Assembly: GCF_003473485.1 (NCBI RefSeq)
Contig: NC_053042.1
Location: 384,501 to 448,500, forward strand
Direction: 5' to 3'
Source of the DNA: Medicago truncatula
Lineage: Eukaryota; Streptophyta; Magnoliopsida; Fabales; Fabaceae
DNA length: 64,000 bases
Part shown: piece after piece, positions 1 through 12,445 of the stretch
Layout: the number at the start of each line of letters is the position of its first letter
How positions within the stretch are numbered: position 1 is the stretch's first letter
The notes under the pieces: model-generated
Told to the model about the DNA's origin: nothing
What the model saw: only the letters and a program-made list of their open reading frames with translations
Database searches by the model: none
Translations under genes and position numbers: made by a program

Positions 1-266
1 TATCTATACAATTAATCGTTTGTTTTAGATTGTGAAATTTTATTGGAATTTATTTGGTGTCGATACACTTTATTGTATGAGTTCTTCTGTCATATGGATG
101 ATATGTTGTGCTGAAAAATGGGTTTCATCATTGTTGTATTATTTCCTAAACAATTTCCCTTTGCTGAATATGTCTAAAATGTGTCATATTTGTCCAATAG
201 TGTGTTTTGTAATACCTTCAGTAGGTCGATAGTTTAACTATAGGGAAGTGGTGTTGCTTGGGAATA

Positions 267-444
267 ATGTTATCAATGGCGGATGGCAGACCATGGAGGA
301 AAGCCAAAAATCTAACATACAGCCGACATATACGACGTATGGTGCCATGATGCCGTCATCCTTCACAAATTAGTCATGGCGGTTTTCCAAAAATCCACCG
401 CTGATATCTGCCGTGGCGCTGCCATGGCCGATGTTTGACAACAC
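267..444. mobile_element. Palindromic MITE with ends related to GTGTTGTCAA
   Basis: The left end reads aatgttatcaatggcgg and the right end is gccatggccgatgtttgac followed by aacac. The right end, reverse-complemented, gives gtgttgtcaaacatcggcc, so the two ends form a diverged terminal inverted repeat. The interior has no coding potential. A related, shorter element lies at 60161-60294. The TGTTGTCAA-like end is shared with the hAT-like element at 43702-43887. No clean target-site duplication was seen. Confidence 0.5.
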
Positions 445-1683
445 AGCTTAGCAATGGAGTTTTCATTACATTATTTGGTGACCCATTCATTGGACCTGTG
501 AACTATAACATTTATTTTATCCATTTATTATTTTGGAAAAGCATGTGCTGTTACTTCTGATTACTGTAAACATCCTTGATGTATGGCATTAATTTTTATT
601 CCTGCAAATATTTTGGAAAAACATGATCTGTAGTTTAGAAAATTCCGAAATTTGAGGTATGATTTTGCAATACTTTCAATATTATCATGAGCATTGAGAA
701 GATTTCCCACATGCTATTTAAATATTTTACACTGTGTTTGGATGACATGTGAGTAGGGGAATGGAAGGGAAATGAGGGGTAGGAGAACTAGCTCCCATAT
801 TTAGATTTTGGAAATTTTAAATCATATAGGAAAGGAACACTCTCTCCCTCTTATCTGCAAAGACCTAGTTTTTTCCTCTCAGAACAACGGTGCATAGCAG
901 CTGATCCCAAAAACACTTCAGCAATATAGCGCATAGAGAGATGATCACCATTCAAATTTTTTTATACATGTATGAAGTAATTAATACTATCTTAAAAGAT
1001 TGGATTGGATTGGATGAAAGAAGCAACATTGACTAATTATCACGTGCTAGTTCCATATGACTATCCTTGCAACAATGCAACTTTTGTGTTAAACGTCTCA
1101 ATTACATTGAGCGGTTTGCTTTGCAGCAGATCATCTTAAATTGCGGTAAAACCCTGCTGAGTCGACCAAACCTCTCTTTAAGGGATTGTTTAAAGGTCAT
1201 ACTAAGATTTTTGTAATTTACACACAAGACTAGACAAACCCAAGGAGATTACTTCTTGATGAATAAACCTAAAAATAACAGTTGCACTTGACGAGGAACA
1301 ACACACCCTGGAAATTGAAGCAACTAAACCTAGAATTCAATAACAGAAATCAATAATGTGGACCTAAAAACCAAACAAAACGAAGAAATCTTTGGATTCA
1401 GAATGAACAACAAAGCTGGCAGAACTCACAGCATGGCAAACTTTCTACTGGATAGTGGCACATGTATCCCATGTGCTGCTGGTAAAACCACTGCACAAAA
1501 ATCTTCATGGGAGCACATGACATGTGATCTGCTCTTGGCTGATTGGCGACCTCTGGTCCAATCAGCCGTGTCCCCTTGGACACCCTACAAAAAAACCAAA
1601 ACTAGGATTTACCCTTTGGCAGCGTGGAAGACTAGAAAGCTAGGTTTTTCAATCCTAGTTTTTCAATCCAAATACTAGCTCAC

Positions 1684-1760
1684 AGGGTGAGAGTTGTCCC
1701 CTACTTATAACCATTATTATTATTCAGGCTATATCATTATCTAATGTGGGACTCTTAACT
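1684..1760 (-). mobile_element. TRIM-type LTR fragment, reverse orientation
   Basis: The motif aatgtgggactcttaac is the reverse complement of the gttaagagtcccacat LTR start seen at 21093, and ccctacttataa is the reverse of the ttataagtgggg part of the same LTR. Only part of the LTR is left, with no primer-binding site or internal region. Confidence 0.5.
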
Positions 1761-2510
1761 TGCATCGTCTCGTACCTAGTCTTTCATTAGTGAACCAAAG
1801 ATAGAGATTGACTGCCATTTTATTCAAGAGATTCTTGTAGAAAAATCAACAAGTCTTTATGTAAATTACGTCTACAAATACAGTTATCCCTTTAGTTTAG
1901 GAAATCCCAAAAAATAAGTAATCTGACTTTGCAATGCTTTCAATATCTTAGAGTTTCAGCTAGGCCCAACTGAACCCCAAAATGTGGCACGAGGGATGAG
2001 GATTGTCCATGTCACTAGTTGATACGGGATATCAAAACACCATCTTCACGCGACTGGACATGTATGGGCTTCCCAATAACAGATCAACGATAGGTTCTGA
2101 TGGGCTGCAATGAGAGCAACCTAGGGTTGATCGCAACGAAGGTGGCTAGGATTTTGATCTAAACGCTGAGTCTAGCATGTTGAGAGCTCTATTACTATCT
2201 TAGAATTTGGGTTAGTTAGACCTAACTCAACACAAATCTAGCCCAAGGCGTGAGGAATCCAAGCCTTCTAAGGACTACTTTGGCCATATCACTAGTTTAT
2301 GTGAGATCTCAACACATAAATAAATGGGGAATTGGGTAATTTCTCTCAAGCATTTTGAAATACTTTGGGATTTCAGCATTCAAGTGTTATTAGCTCCAGA
2401 TATATAGGATGAACTAATTACATCCTTATGTGCAATGAAATTTGAAACTGGAGGCTCAAAATATTTTAAAAAGCTGAACCGGAAGCTATTTAACCCGTGA
2501 TTGTTTACAC

Positions 2511-2662
2511 TAAGCTCGGACACTCCTTGGATTAGGCGTGTCCCGGTGTTGAACATGCGTCGGTGTCTAACAGCGACACGATACATATGATTCCATTGAA
2601 TTATGTGATTTTATCAAATTATTATCGTGTCCGGTGCCAATGTCCGTATCCGTGCTTCATAG
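2511..2662. mobile_element. hAT-like MITE, family of three copies in the window
   Basis: A 152-bp element flanked by a perfect 8-bp direct repeat, gtttacac, at 2503-2510 and 2663-2670. An 8-bp duplication is typical of hAT transposons. The interior is rich in gtgtcc/gtccg motifs and ends in gtgcttcatag. Copies of the same element are at 24490-24654 and 50181-50325, each with its own flanking duplication. It lies in an intron of the FAM135-like gene and has no coding capacity. Confidence 0.75.
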
Positions 2663-2834
2663 GTTTACACCATAAATCTGGATTGCATTATAATTTTCCA
2701 AGGATATGTTTTTTTCAACGCGTGAGATTGTGGTATCTTGTTGTTTGTCTATTATGAACTTGGCTTCTTTACTTGATGTATATATTTGTTTGCCTATATA
2801 TAACTGACATGATAGAAGTTTTTCTGTTCTACAG

Positions 2835-5800
2835 CTCCTGATCAGGGTCCTTGCAGTCTATATGGTATTTGGAGGATTGATGATACAGACAACAGTTTCT
2901 CAACACAGCCTTTTCGGATAAAATATGCTCGGCAGGATGTTCATTTATGTATGATGGTCTCGTTTAATTTGTCTCTTAGTAGATTTAAGGTAACGATCTC
3001 GCTAATTTTCTTCTCATTTGAGGGGGTATTCGAGGGGAAAGGGTATATTATGAGTTGGTAATTGTATATTAGGTGCTAAGTTATCTTGTAGGAAAACCTC
3101 TAGGTCAGATACCGCACTGACGAGGTTGGCATCTATATTACTATAGTTTATTTAGTTTATACTCTCCAGCACAGTAGCCACTGATATAGCTTGGACATAA
3201 TAGAAGAAGCATGCATGTTGTAGTTAACTTATTCACTTCAATGGGTATCTGAATACTTCTTCACCGTCAGATGAAAAATCCTACCAATTAAATAATGTCT
3301 AGCACAAGGGTTATTTTTATGTGTAGGAGTATATCTTGACCATACAACATGATAATTGTGAAGATTAAACGTTATTTCAATGCCACATTACTAATTTTAC
3401 TAATCCTTTATGTTCCAATCTTAGCATTCCATAGTAAGAATTGATGTTGAAGATTTTCTCCCCTCACTCTCGCATAAAAATAATTCTCTGATGCATAACA
3501 CACACACACGCACGCACGCGCACACACACACACACATCTAGTAGACTATCTTGGCGTGTTTACGATTTGGGCTTATAAGGTGATGATTGTCCAATCCTCA
3601 TAAGTACTATCTAGTAGACTAATGTTGGTAGAATAACTGGGATTTCAACACACCCCCTCGTACTCGGAAATGACCACATATGAAACGTGAACAAGTGTGA
3701 GTGGAAATAATAGAGATCTTTGTCAAATAATAGATCTAGGATAGAATTTGATACCATCTTATAATATGAGCTTAGGGCCTAACTCAACATCAAAAAATCT
3801 ACTTATATGGTGGGGACTGTCAAAACCTGATAACATTCAATTCACAATTACAACAAGCATTGAAATTGAAATATATTCAATTCCAAAAAGTATATAATAC
3901 ATGTGACTTTGTATTATTGAGTAAGCCCTTATACATCAAAGCAAAGGCTTATAAGTTTGGAAAAACAAGCCATATAATAAACAGGGCTTATATTTTCTTG
4001 CCTATCGTAAACTAGACTTACAAAAATGCAAAGGATTCAAATAACAAAGGTCACAGATTTAGGTTAGAAATTACATCCAGCTCCCAGATTATACCCCAAA
4101 CCATGACAACATATGCAAAAGATAAGAGTAATGGTGAGATCAATATAGCGGCCAAAAAACCACTATAGCAGATAGCACTAGCAGGATGATTTCTATTTTG
4201 ACATTTTCACACATTTATATAGTTTATTATATAAAATTATACTATACCGTATACTCTCTCCGGTCTAAGTTACAAGCAAAAGTAACTAATCTCACCCTTA
4301 TTAAGAAATTTAGTTAAATGTAATTAATCTTGTTGATCTTATAAAAGTATATCCTTTGTTATAATTTGTTCCATGATAATAAGAGAATCATTACAAAATA
4401 ACACCTATATTAATTTAGAGGTATTTTTGGAATGACGTCTTTAAATAGAGTGAAAGTAGTTAAATTTGCTTACCAGTGAGACCATCGGATATGAGTACTT
4501 TTTATTTATATTTGAGATTGGAGTACATAAATTCTCAACAACTAGCTATGACTGACCAGTGCGAGGGTGAAACATGACGGCATGAGTGAGACAAAGTGAC
4601 AGAGCCCAAATCTTGTTATGATGTTTTTTAATATCAAAATTCCGATAATACCCAAATAAAAGCAGTAAAATTTGAATGTTCAGAGCTTTTTAGAATTTTC
4701 GATTCGCATCATGAGGTGCGTCACTATTGTGGCTGTGGAAGCCGCTGTTTTGGCCACTATAGCTGCCGCTGTACTAAACTGCTGCACTACTGCATGTCTT
4801 GTAGCGGCCAGGAGCTACTCCACTCTGCTATAGTGCACCATTGACAATACTGAGAATAACAGATTTAACTAGGATTCTCTTTTCTAATTATTTAACTATG
4901 CGATGTGATTCTAAATTTCAGGGTTTACCTACAACTGCTGTAATTTTGAAGTTTGAGCTTGTGTATGCTCCCACGGTTGAAAATGGGTGAGTGATTAAAG
5001 TAGTTTACTTATTGGCATATAAATATGGGTCCAAAAGACATGGTTGTTTCTTTCTGGCTGATATATCCTTAGTGAAATCTGTATACTGAGTAGAGTTCAC
5101 AATCTACAGTGCCGACTTGCAAGCTTCTCTGGATGATTACCCTGCTGCTGTCCATGAATTTCGAATTCCTCCCAAAGCTCTTTTAGGACTGCATTCATAT
5201 TGTCCTGTACATTTTGATGCTTTCCATGCTGCTCTTGTTGATGTCAGTGTGCATGCCAGTTTACTGAGAGCTGCCCCTTACCCATCTGCATTGAAGGTAC
5301 CCAGGTTTGTCACGTCTAATTGTCAGTATGAATCAATTTGATCTTCATTTTTCTAGTTTTGTTAATTTTGAAATGTTCATTAGAGCCAATTTGTTATCAA
5401 CTTTATATATGCATGTTCGATTACACAGAGTAACATGTTTAAATTCTCCGTTTCAGCAATTCTCGCAATGCTGAAGTCGTCGTAGATAAAAGTTATGACA
5501 CATTGAACCATGTATGCTCTATACATTGAATGTTTCTTTATGGGATTCACTGTTGACGTATTGGTCATTTGGCATTGTTCAAAATATTTACTGCAAAGTT
5601 GTCTTTCATTTCATGTTTGTGTTATTTACTTGATTACACTTGGCTTCTAGAAATCAGGCTTTTTGCTTGATGCTCATGCATATTTTTGCCAGTGTTGTCT
5701 TTCTTATTGGATCCAAGTTTGCATGGTCCAAGGTGGAATTCATCTTTGCATGTATTCACTGGCATATACGCACATGTTTTCCAATCTATTGGATTGCATT

Positions 5801-8800
5801 TTTTTTTATATTGTAATTCTATATTGATTTCTCTATGTATGTTCTAACTTGAGAATTCTCTGACCTGTATATCTTGCAAATGATAAACATATTTTTGCAA
5901 AATATTTTTACTTTTAAGTAAACTGTTTTTCTAAAAGGGGAGTTATAACATCTCATATTAAATAGTTTCATGCCAAAATATACTTTTGTAAAATAGAACA
6001 GTGTGGCAATATTGGGATAATGAGTAAGGACAACTTGGCTTCTAGACACTATGAAAAAACTTCGTGCCAGCAATGAAAATGGGATGAAAATCATTCAGAA
6101 AAATGTTTTTGTAGGACGTTCATGAATGTTTATTTTTGTATTCTGGTAACCACGGATTAGATTTTTATTTATATATTTGTCATTTAGACATTTCTTTTCA
6201 GGCATTAACTAATTCTTTATGTGACAAACCAGGCCAAGGGAGAAGTTGCCTCTATAGATATGAAAAATGTAACGCTTCTTAAGGCATTGTTAACAGCTCG
6301 TGAGATATTACTTCAAGAATTACAAAAACTTAGCAAAGCAGTTGATCAGACTATTGAGATTTCAGAGTTTCTGTCCAAACTGAACAATGAGAAAATATTG
6401 AATTATGTTGCGCATGCAAATCAGTTTGCAACAGCTGTTGGAATTTCAGCACAGGGCAATCAACAAAATGGTCTTGAGGTCCTTCCTTTTTATTCATGCT
6501 GCAGCATATTGCTATTTTGTTTCTCTGTTTATATTTATTTCTATTTTTTCTTTTTTATTAATTATATCGTCTCTTCTTGTGCAGAGAGGAAATGGTGCTC
6601 TGGATCTTCTGATTGCTGAAAAGCTTAACTCCTTGTCAGAGAGTGATCTGTTGCACTGTTGCCATTCAGTGGGAGACCAATTGTTTTATTTGTGGAACAC
6701 GTTTCTAAAATTCCACAGGTTTGCTTTTTATCACGTATCATTAAGATTCAACAAAATGTGTTTTTCATGTCCAAACCCGAGTCGATGTTTCTTCTTTTGG
6801 TTCCAGTTTTTTTAACAATATTGATAGAAGTATGATTATAGTTTTCTTGAGAGGTTTATTTCCTCTACAATTTCACCTTTCAATGCGCAAGTATATGATA
6901 ATTTGGTTTGAATAGTCCCTTTTGTGCTATAACGGAACATTTTCTAGGGCAGCTGAATTATATCATCTACTTTGGTTCTCTCATTCAGGCATCTTTTCTA
7001 TGTTTGCTTTCAAATGATAATTCTGCTGAATGCATGTAATGTTAAATCTGCATTCACATTTCCACTAACATGAGCATGTATCATTAACCATTATCTTACC
7101 ATGTTTAATCAGTTGCTCTATATTTGTTTCTAGAGATAACAAGACAAAGATTCTAGAATTTTTGCGTGATGCTTGGGCCAAGGATAGGAAAGCAGAATGG
7201 TCAATATGGATGGTCTACTCTAAGGTACAGATGCCTCATCATTATATAAATAGTAGGAATGACGAGTCTTCTTATCGTGGGGTGCACAGAAGAGTTTCCA
7301 GTTTGTTGAAGTCATCTGATGAGGTGAATTCTTACATGTTCTTCCATATTTTTAATGTCAGGCATTGGAAAAAGAACTTCAGAAAACCTTTTCTATGCAT
7401 ATTATTAAAACTGAATTATTTTTATTCTTAAATCATACAGCCTCCTCAGACTGCAGCTACACGTGCTGAACTTCATCGAAGGAGCATTGCACAAATGAGG
7501 GTAGTTATCAATTTGTGTGGATCGCTAGCTCCAGTTTTACATATATGTACGACGTATTAATGGATTGCATTTTTGCAGATTAACAACCAATCAATTCAAG
7601 ACATGCAAATGTTTGGAGATCCTTTACGTATACCAATTGTGATTGTTGAACGTGTGACGAATGCACCACGGCGCACAATCAGTGAAAATTCATACCTGAG
7701 AAATGTCATACTGGCAGATTCACATAATTTTGAAGCTACACACAACTCAGACACTGCAAACCAGGAATCTGCCCCACAAAGCAATGCTCGCGTGTTGAAG
7801 ATTGTTGTCTTTGTGCACGGGTTTCAGGCAAGTTCCGCAAACATCTAATCTTTTAAATACAATAACATGTTTTTTTGTGTATGTCTCAATGCTATTAAAT
7901 TTATCTACCTCTTTGACTGAGATGGATTGTAAATAATTAGTGGTGGACTATCCGTCACATTATCAAAATAGATCAAGCAAAAATGTACAAGTGGTTGGCC
8001 CGGCCCTTCTTTCGAAGAAGCTGGTAAATAAAATGTCCATGACCTGACCATGAAGGATTGGTAAGCACAATGATAAAAGATTAAAACATCTTTAGGGAAG
8101 TTTTGGCTTCAGTATACCAATCCTTCCATTATTACCTGATATCTCAATCCATAGCCAAAACTTAACCCTTTGCCTTTAATGCTCTTCACCTCCCAATCAT
8201 GGTGTCATCTATTTCCAGAGATTTTGTAGCTTGCAAGTGTGCCCAATATTCTGAGAAAGATTACTAGATGAAGCACACAGCTCAGCATCTTATTGTTGAA
8301 AGTTGGCTGGATGCTTATTCTTTGTCTCTGAAAATGTTGCAGGGGCATCATCTGGATCTACGACTTATTCGAAATCAATGGGTTTTGATGGATCCCAAGG
8401 TAGAAGTTCTGATGTCACAGGCTAATGAAGATAAAACATCGGGTGACTTCAGAGAAATGGGTCAAAGGCTAGCGCAGGAAGTTATTTCCTTTGTTAAAAA
8501 GAAAATGGATAAAGAATCAAGATGTGGAAATCTGAGGGATATTAGACTGAGTTTTGTTGGACATTCTATTGGCAACCTCATTATAAGAACAGCAATAGCT
8601 GGTAGGTCATACTCTTAGCATTGAATGTGTTCATCTGTTTGACATTTGGTGCTGACTTTTTTCTTATATTGCAGATAGCATGATGGTGCCATTTCTAAGA
8701 TACTTACATACATATGTTTCAGTGTCTGGTCCGCACTTGGGGTATCTTTACAGTTCAAACTCACTGTTTAATTCTGGGTTATGGCTTTGGAAGAAACTAA

Positions 8801-10528
8801 AAGGCACACAGTGCATTCATCAGCTCACCTTCACAGATGATCCAGATATTCAAAATACATTTATCTATAAACTTTGTAAGGTAAGGAAGATGTTCTACAA
8901 AGATTTGGAACAAATGGACATGGGCATAAGCTCAAAGACTTCAATTAATTGAATAACTCATTTTCATATGTGATTGTTCTTGTAGACCACACTTTTATAT
9001 TATAAGCATTTATTATGCTTTTTCTTGCATACCGATATGGATATTGAATCCAAGTCGTTAATTAATAATGTGTTCAAATAACATTTGCTTGTATTTTATA
9101 ACATCAAATGATGTTGATGTTTTGAAATCTGGAAAATATGGTCAACACAATGACTTAAATTGACAATTTTCGCAAGTGTATCCTATAAAAAGTGAGTCAA
9201 TGGCAACCAGCACCATGTTTTGAATTATGTTTCAGAAGTTGGTGTTTTGATGTCAAATGGCTGTTTTTGTTACAAATCATGCAACTGAATGTATGCATTG
9301 ACTCTTAGTTCATGGAAGCAGCTAATACACTATCCTTGGTGGTTTGATTTAATTTTTGACTTTGAAAGTTGAGGGTTCCCTTCACCAAAGTTCCAAAGAG
9401 GACTTGTTTTTTAATAAAAGGCCCCTGATCATTCATATATAATATGGAGTTTAATTAATTTGCTGAAGTTCTAATATGGTTATTTTCTTTTCTTCCTTTT
9501 TTCAGCAGAAGACCTTGGATCATTTTAGGCATATAATTTTGCTATCGTCCCCTCAGGTTTTCCCTAGTCTTGTGACTATTTTAATCATTTCTAGAAAAGC
9601 TATTTACTTCTGAGCATTATAACCAATGTTTGTATGTTAGTGTCTGGTCTTTAATACAGGTCTTTAAAACTGAAACTAAATTGATGGTATTAGATAATTA
9701 TTTTGCAAAGTGTCTTATATTCAATGTGCAACTGAACTGATTCCTATCAGGAAACAAACATGCTTTTCATGCTTTTTGTTTTTTTTGCACCACTTTATGC
9801 TGGCAGATGAACTTAACTGTTTTCTAAAGAAGAAATTTCAAAATGTTGAAATATTTTAGGACTTGCTTGGTTTGAGAAAATGATAATTTTTTTTAACTTT
9901 TAACAGTAAAATTTACATTGTTTTCACTTTATTACATGTATCCATAGTTTTATACAAGAGACAGTGAAAATCATTTTTTTAACTATGTTCACCTATTTGC
10001 TTACAAATCTTTGAAAACAGGAGAGTGAAAATGAAGTAATATTTTTGTAATTAAAAGTGAAAAAACAAAAATAAAATGGTTTTTTTTTTCACAAACTAAA
10101 GAGGTACCTTTCCTAATTGAAGTTTGTGTAATAATAAAAATTGCTTTTTTCTGAAACAAGATTGAAGTTTGCATGATAACGCATTATTAAGGGAGTAAAA
10201 TGAACTATTTTCTTCTAACTGATAATGCTTATTTCAGGATGGTTATGTGCCTTACCATTCTGCTAGAATAGAATCATGTCAGGCTGCTTCACTTGACAAT
10301 TCAAAGAAGAGTAGAGTGTTCCTAGAGATGCTTAATGATTGTTTGGACCAAATCCGTGCCAATCCCTCTGAACGTCGAGTATTTATGCGTTGTGATGTCA
10401 ATTTTGATGCTACTGCCTATGGAAAGAATTTAAACTCTTTCATCGGGCGGGCTGCTCATATTGAGTTTCTGGAGTCTGACATTTTTGCAAGGTTCATAAT
10501 GTGGTCATTTCCAGAACTATTTCGATAG
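2835..10528 (+). CDS. FAM135-like putative serine esterase (DUF676 lipase-type), 3' part
   Basis: Thirteen exons join in phase: 2835-2989, 4922-4986, 5110-5304, 5457-5511, 6233-6478, 6585-6718, 7134-7323, 7441-7500, 7579-7827, 8343-8601, 8675-8880, 9506-9556 and 10238-10528, giving about 718 codons ending in TAG. The N-terminal part (YGIWRIDDTDNSFSTQPFRI) is the FAM135 N-terminal domain. The C-terminal third is an alpha/beta-hydrolase region: an oxyanion-type FVHGFQG segment spans exons 9-10, GHSIGN in exon 10 holds the likely catalytic Ser, and LLSSPQDGYVPYHSARIE spans the last two exons. Animal FAM135A/B and plant homologues share this plan; the substrate is unknown. The 5' end is outside the window. 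Intron 9 starts with GC (CAG|GCAAGT at 7828). No stop or frameshift was seen, so the gene looks functional. The exact choice of exon 5 start (6233) rests on phase, as an AG 31 bases earlier gives the wrong frame. Confidence 0.9.
3499..3536. repeat. (CA)n microsatellite
   Basis: An imperfect CA tract with three CG-bearing interruptions, inside an intron of the FAM135-like gene. It is likely length-polymorphic. Confidence 0.9.
4690..4860. repeat. Palindromic ctatag-rich repeat in an intron
   Basis: Short inverted motifs such as ggccactatagctgccgctg and cttgtagcggcc lie in an AT-rich intron. A reverse-related piece (tatagcggccaaaaaacc) lies about 600 bases upstream near 4146. The sequence resembles the ctatagc-rich MITE remnants at 27415-27600 and 52300-52490. 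Boundaries are not resolved. Confidence 0.35.
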
Positions 10529-11703
10529 GATCTCATGTCTTTTTTGCATTCAGATTCACCTCGGATTTTAGTAAGATGTTGGCATTTTTCTAGGTTTGTG
10601 TTAGCAGGATCATTTAAACATCTGAGCTGCATATTTAATTGGCTTCAAGATGTTTATTTGGAACACATGTACACATAGCTTAAAGAAGGGTTTTAAGAAA
10701 TAGTGATGTAATTATTTTAGGTTAGATAGATTAATTTTAATGTTACGCTGTTAGCTTAGCATTATAACGCAGGCAATTAGACCTAGTAACAAAATTAGGC
10801 ATGAATTTTCTACTTCAGAAAAATGTATATCAGATGGAATAACTGAATCTTCACTCTTTTGCTGTTGGTTTTGTTCATTTTGTTTTCTTGTCCTTGTTTA
10901 GTAATGAAACTGTCAATTTTGAAAGCAGCTTCGTAATGTTGCATATTATTTGGACAAAATTACGAGTCCTTGAAGTTAATTTTAAGTTTCAAACAGGTTC
11001 TTTCCTTGTTGTCATATTTGTATTTTTTTCTTCATGTTGAGTTAGTCATTTAAATTTACAAATGAAAAAAATGTTGACCAATTTTCATTTTGCATCCAAG
11101 TTTATTTTTATAAGACTTAGCAAGGTGGTGTATTATCTCGAGAAGTCTCATACTAAAAATTTACTAAATTTCATTTTGCATCTATATATATTATTACTTG
11201 TCGTTGTCGTGCATCTGCATATATAGGAAATTCCTCCAAGATATCTAAAACACACGACATATACAAATTATGAAATACAGAGAAAATGTTATGGGCTAAA
11301 ATACTAGCAACATTTGCAAAATGAGATAGAAATATATAAAATACACATCTAAATGAACTTTGTAAATGCTAGAGTAGTGGTTGTTGCATGATTCCAACAC
11401 ATGATTGTGTATTGCAAGCCCGATTTATGCTGCTCATTGCAATATGAAGGTACATATGAGATAGAAGTTTCGTCGTTTGCTTTTCCAGAAATAACCTCAA
11501 TGTGTCCACCTCCAAAAAAGGTTAATACAAATGGTGTACCAAAGTGTGGTAATTCTACACAGGATAATCATTTTGAAACGTATATTTAAGCGTTTCCCAT
11601 CATTCTTTTAGCATGTCGACTCTTTGCGTTGAGATGCGTCGAGATGCACCGGTTTCACAGTCAAAGTCATCATTCCCAATTAGAACCAAACCCAATAGTG
11701 CTG
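10529..11703. other. 3' flank of the FAM135-like gene, no gene seen
   Basis: AT-rich sequence after the stop codon, presumably holding the 3' UTR. The ORF at 11401-11589 has no recognisable domain and is not supported as a gene. Confidence 0.5.
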
Positions 11704-11800
11704 GTTGTGTGTTAAAAAGTCCCACATCGAACAAAAGATGACATGAGCATGTGTTTATAAGTGAGAGCAATCCTCAACTAACATATTACTCATAAAAAAA
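11704..11800 (+). mobile_element. TRIM-type LTR fragment upstream of the first F-box copy
   Basis: The stretch tgttaaaaagtcccacatcg, then catgtgtttataagtgagag and gcaatcctca, matches the LTR of the TRIM-like element at 21093. Just before it, cccaatagtgctggttgtg matches the end of that element's short internal region, so this is an internal/LTR junction. No second LTR was found nearby. Confidence 0.55.
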
Positions 11801-11932
11801 TGTCCAACTGCTGGAAGCGAAAGTTGAACCTACAAAGTTAAATCTAACACTCACGTGAGATGTGAGCCGGCATAGGTTTAAGTTGTAAAATAAGCGTGAT
11901 AAGTGTGAAAATAAGTGTGGCCAAACAAAGCC

Positions 11933-12405
11933 AAAACCGGAAGTCGTTTTGAATGTAACCTAGGTTTTAACAATTGAAAGTATTAGTGGTTTTTTCTTTT
12001 CCAAATATATTGATCTCATTACCACCCTTCCCCCCTTTTTTTTTCCTATATAAATCCAAAACCGGAAGTCGTTTTGAACGGAACCTAGGTTTTAACAATT
12101 TGTTTTCTATATAAACCCAAAACCGGAAGTCGTTTTGAATGGAACCTAGGTTTTAACAATTGAAAGTATTAGTGGTTTTTTCTTTTCCAAATATATTGAT
12201 CTCATTACCACCCTTCCCCCCTTTTTCCCTATATAAACCCAAAACCGGAAATCGTTTTGAACGGAACCTAGGTTTTAACAATCTGTTTTCTATATAAACC
12301 CAAAACCGGAAGTCGTTTTGAATGGAACCTAGGTTTTAACAATTGAAAGTATTAGTGACTTTTTCTTTTCCAAATATATTGATCTCATTACCACCTTTCC
12401 CTTTT
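11933..12405 (+). repeat. Higher-order tandem repeat of an F-box core promoter
   Basis: Five copies of a segment starting aaaaccggaagtcgttttga begin at 11933, 12058, 12119, 12241 and 12302. They alternate long (about 122-125 bp) and short (61 bp) units in the order A-B-A-B-A, so the repeat period is about 183-186 bp. Four units are preceded by a TATA-like ctatataaa motif (12046, 12107, 12229, 12290). The last unit runs into the leader of the F-box pseudogene at 12446. The intact paralog has one such unit (19211-19320). Copies are nearly identical, so the amplification is recent. Confidence 0.85.
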
Positions 12406-12445
12406 TTGGAGTGAAAGCGTCACATTTACGAAGACTAAGAAATCA

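Larger units (their letters stand above)
1..2834 (+). other. Intron (5' part) of the FAM135-like gene, filled with repeats
   Basis: No coding exon was recognised here. The first exon found (from 2835) starts inside a codon and inside the conserved N-terminal domain of the family, so at least one upstream exon must lie left of the window and this stretch is read as intron. It holds a palindromic MITE (267-444), a reversed TRIM-type LTR piece (1684-1760), LTR-like debris around 1950-2300 and a hAT-like MITE (2511-2662). Short ORFs here match nothing I know. Confidence 0.6.
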
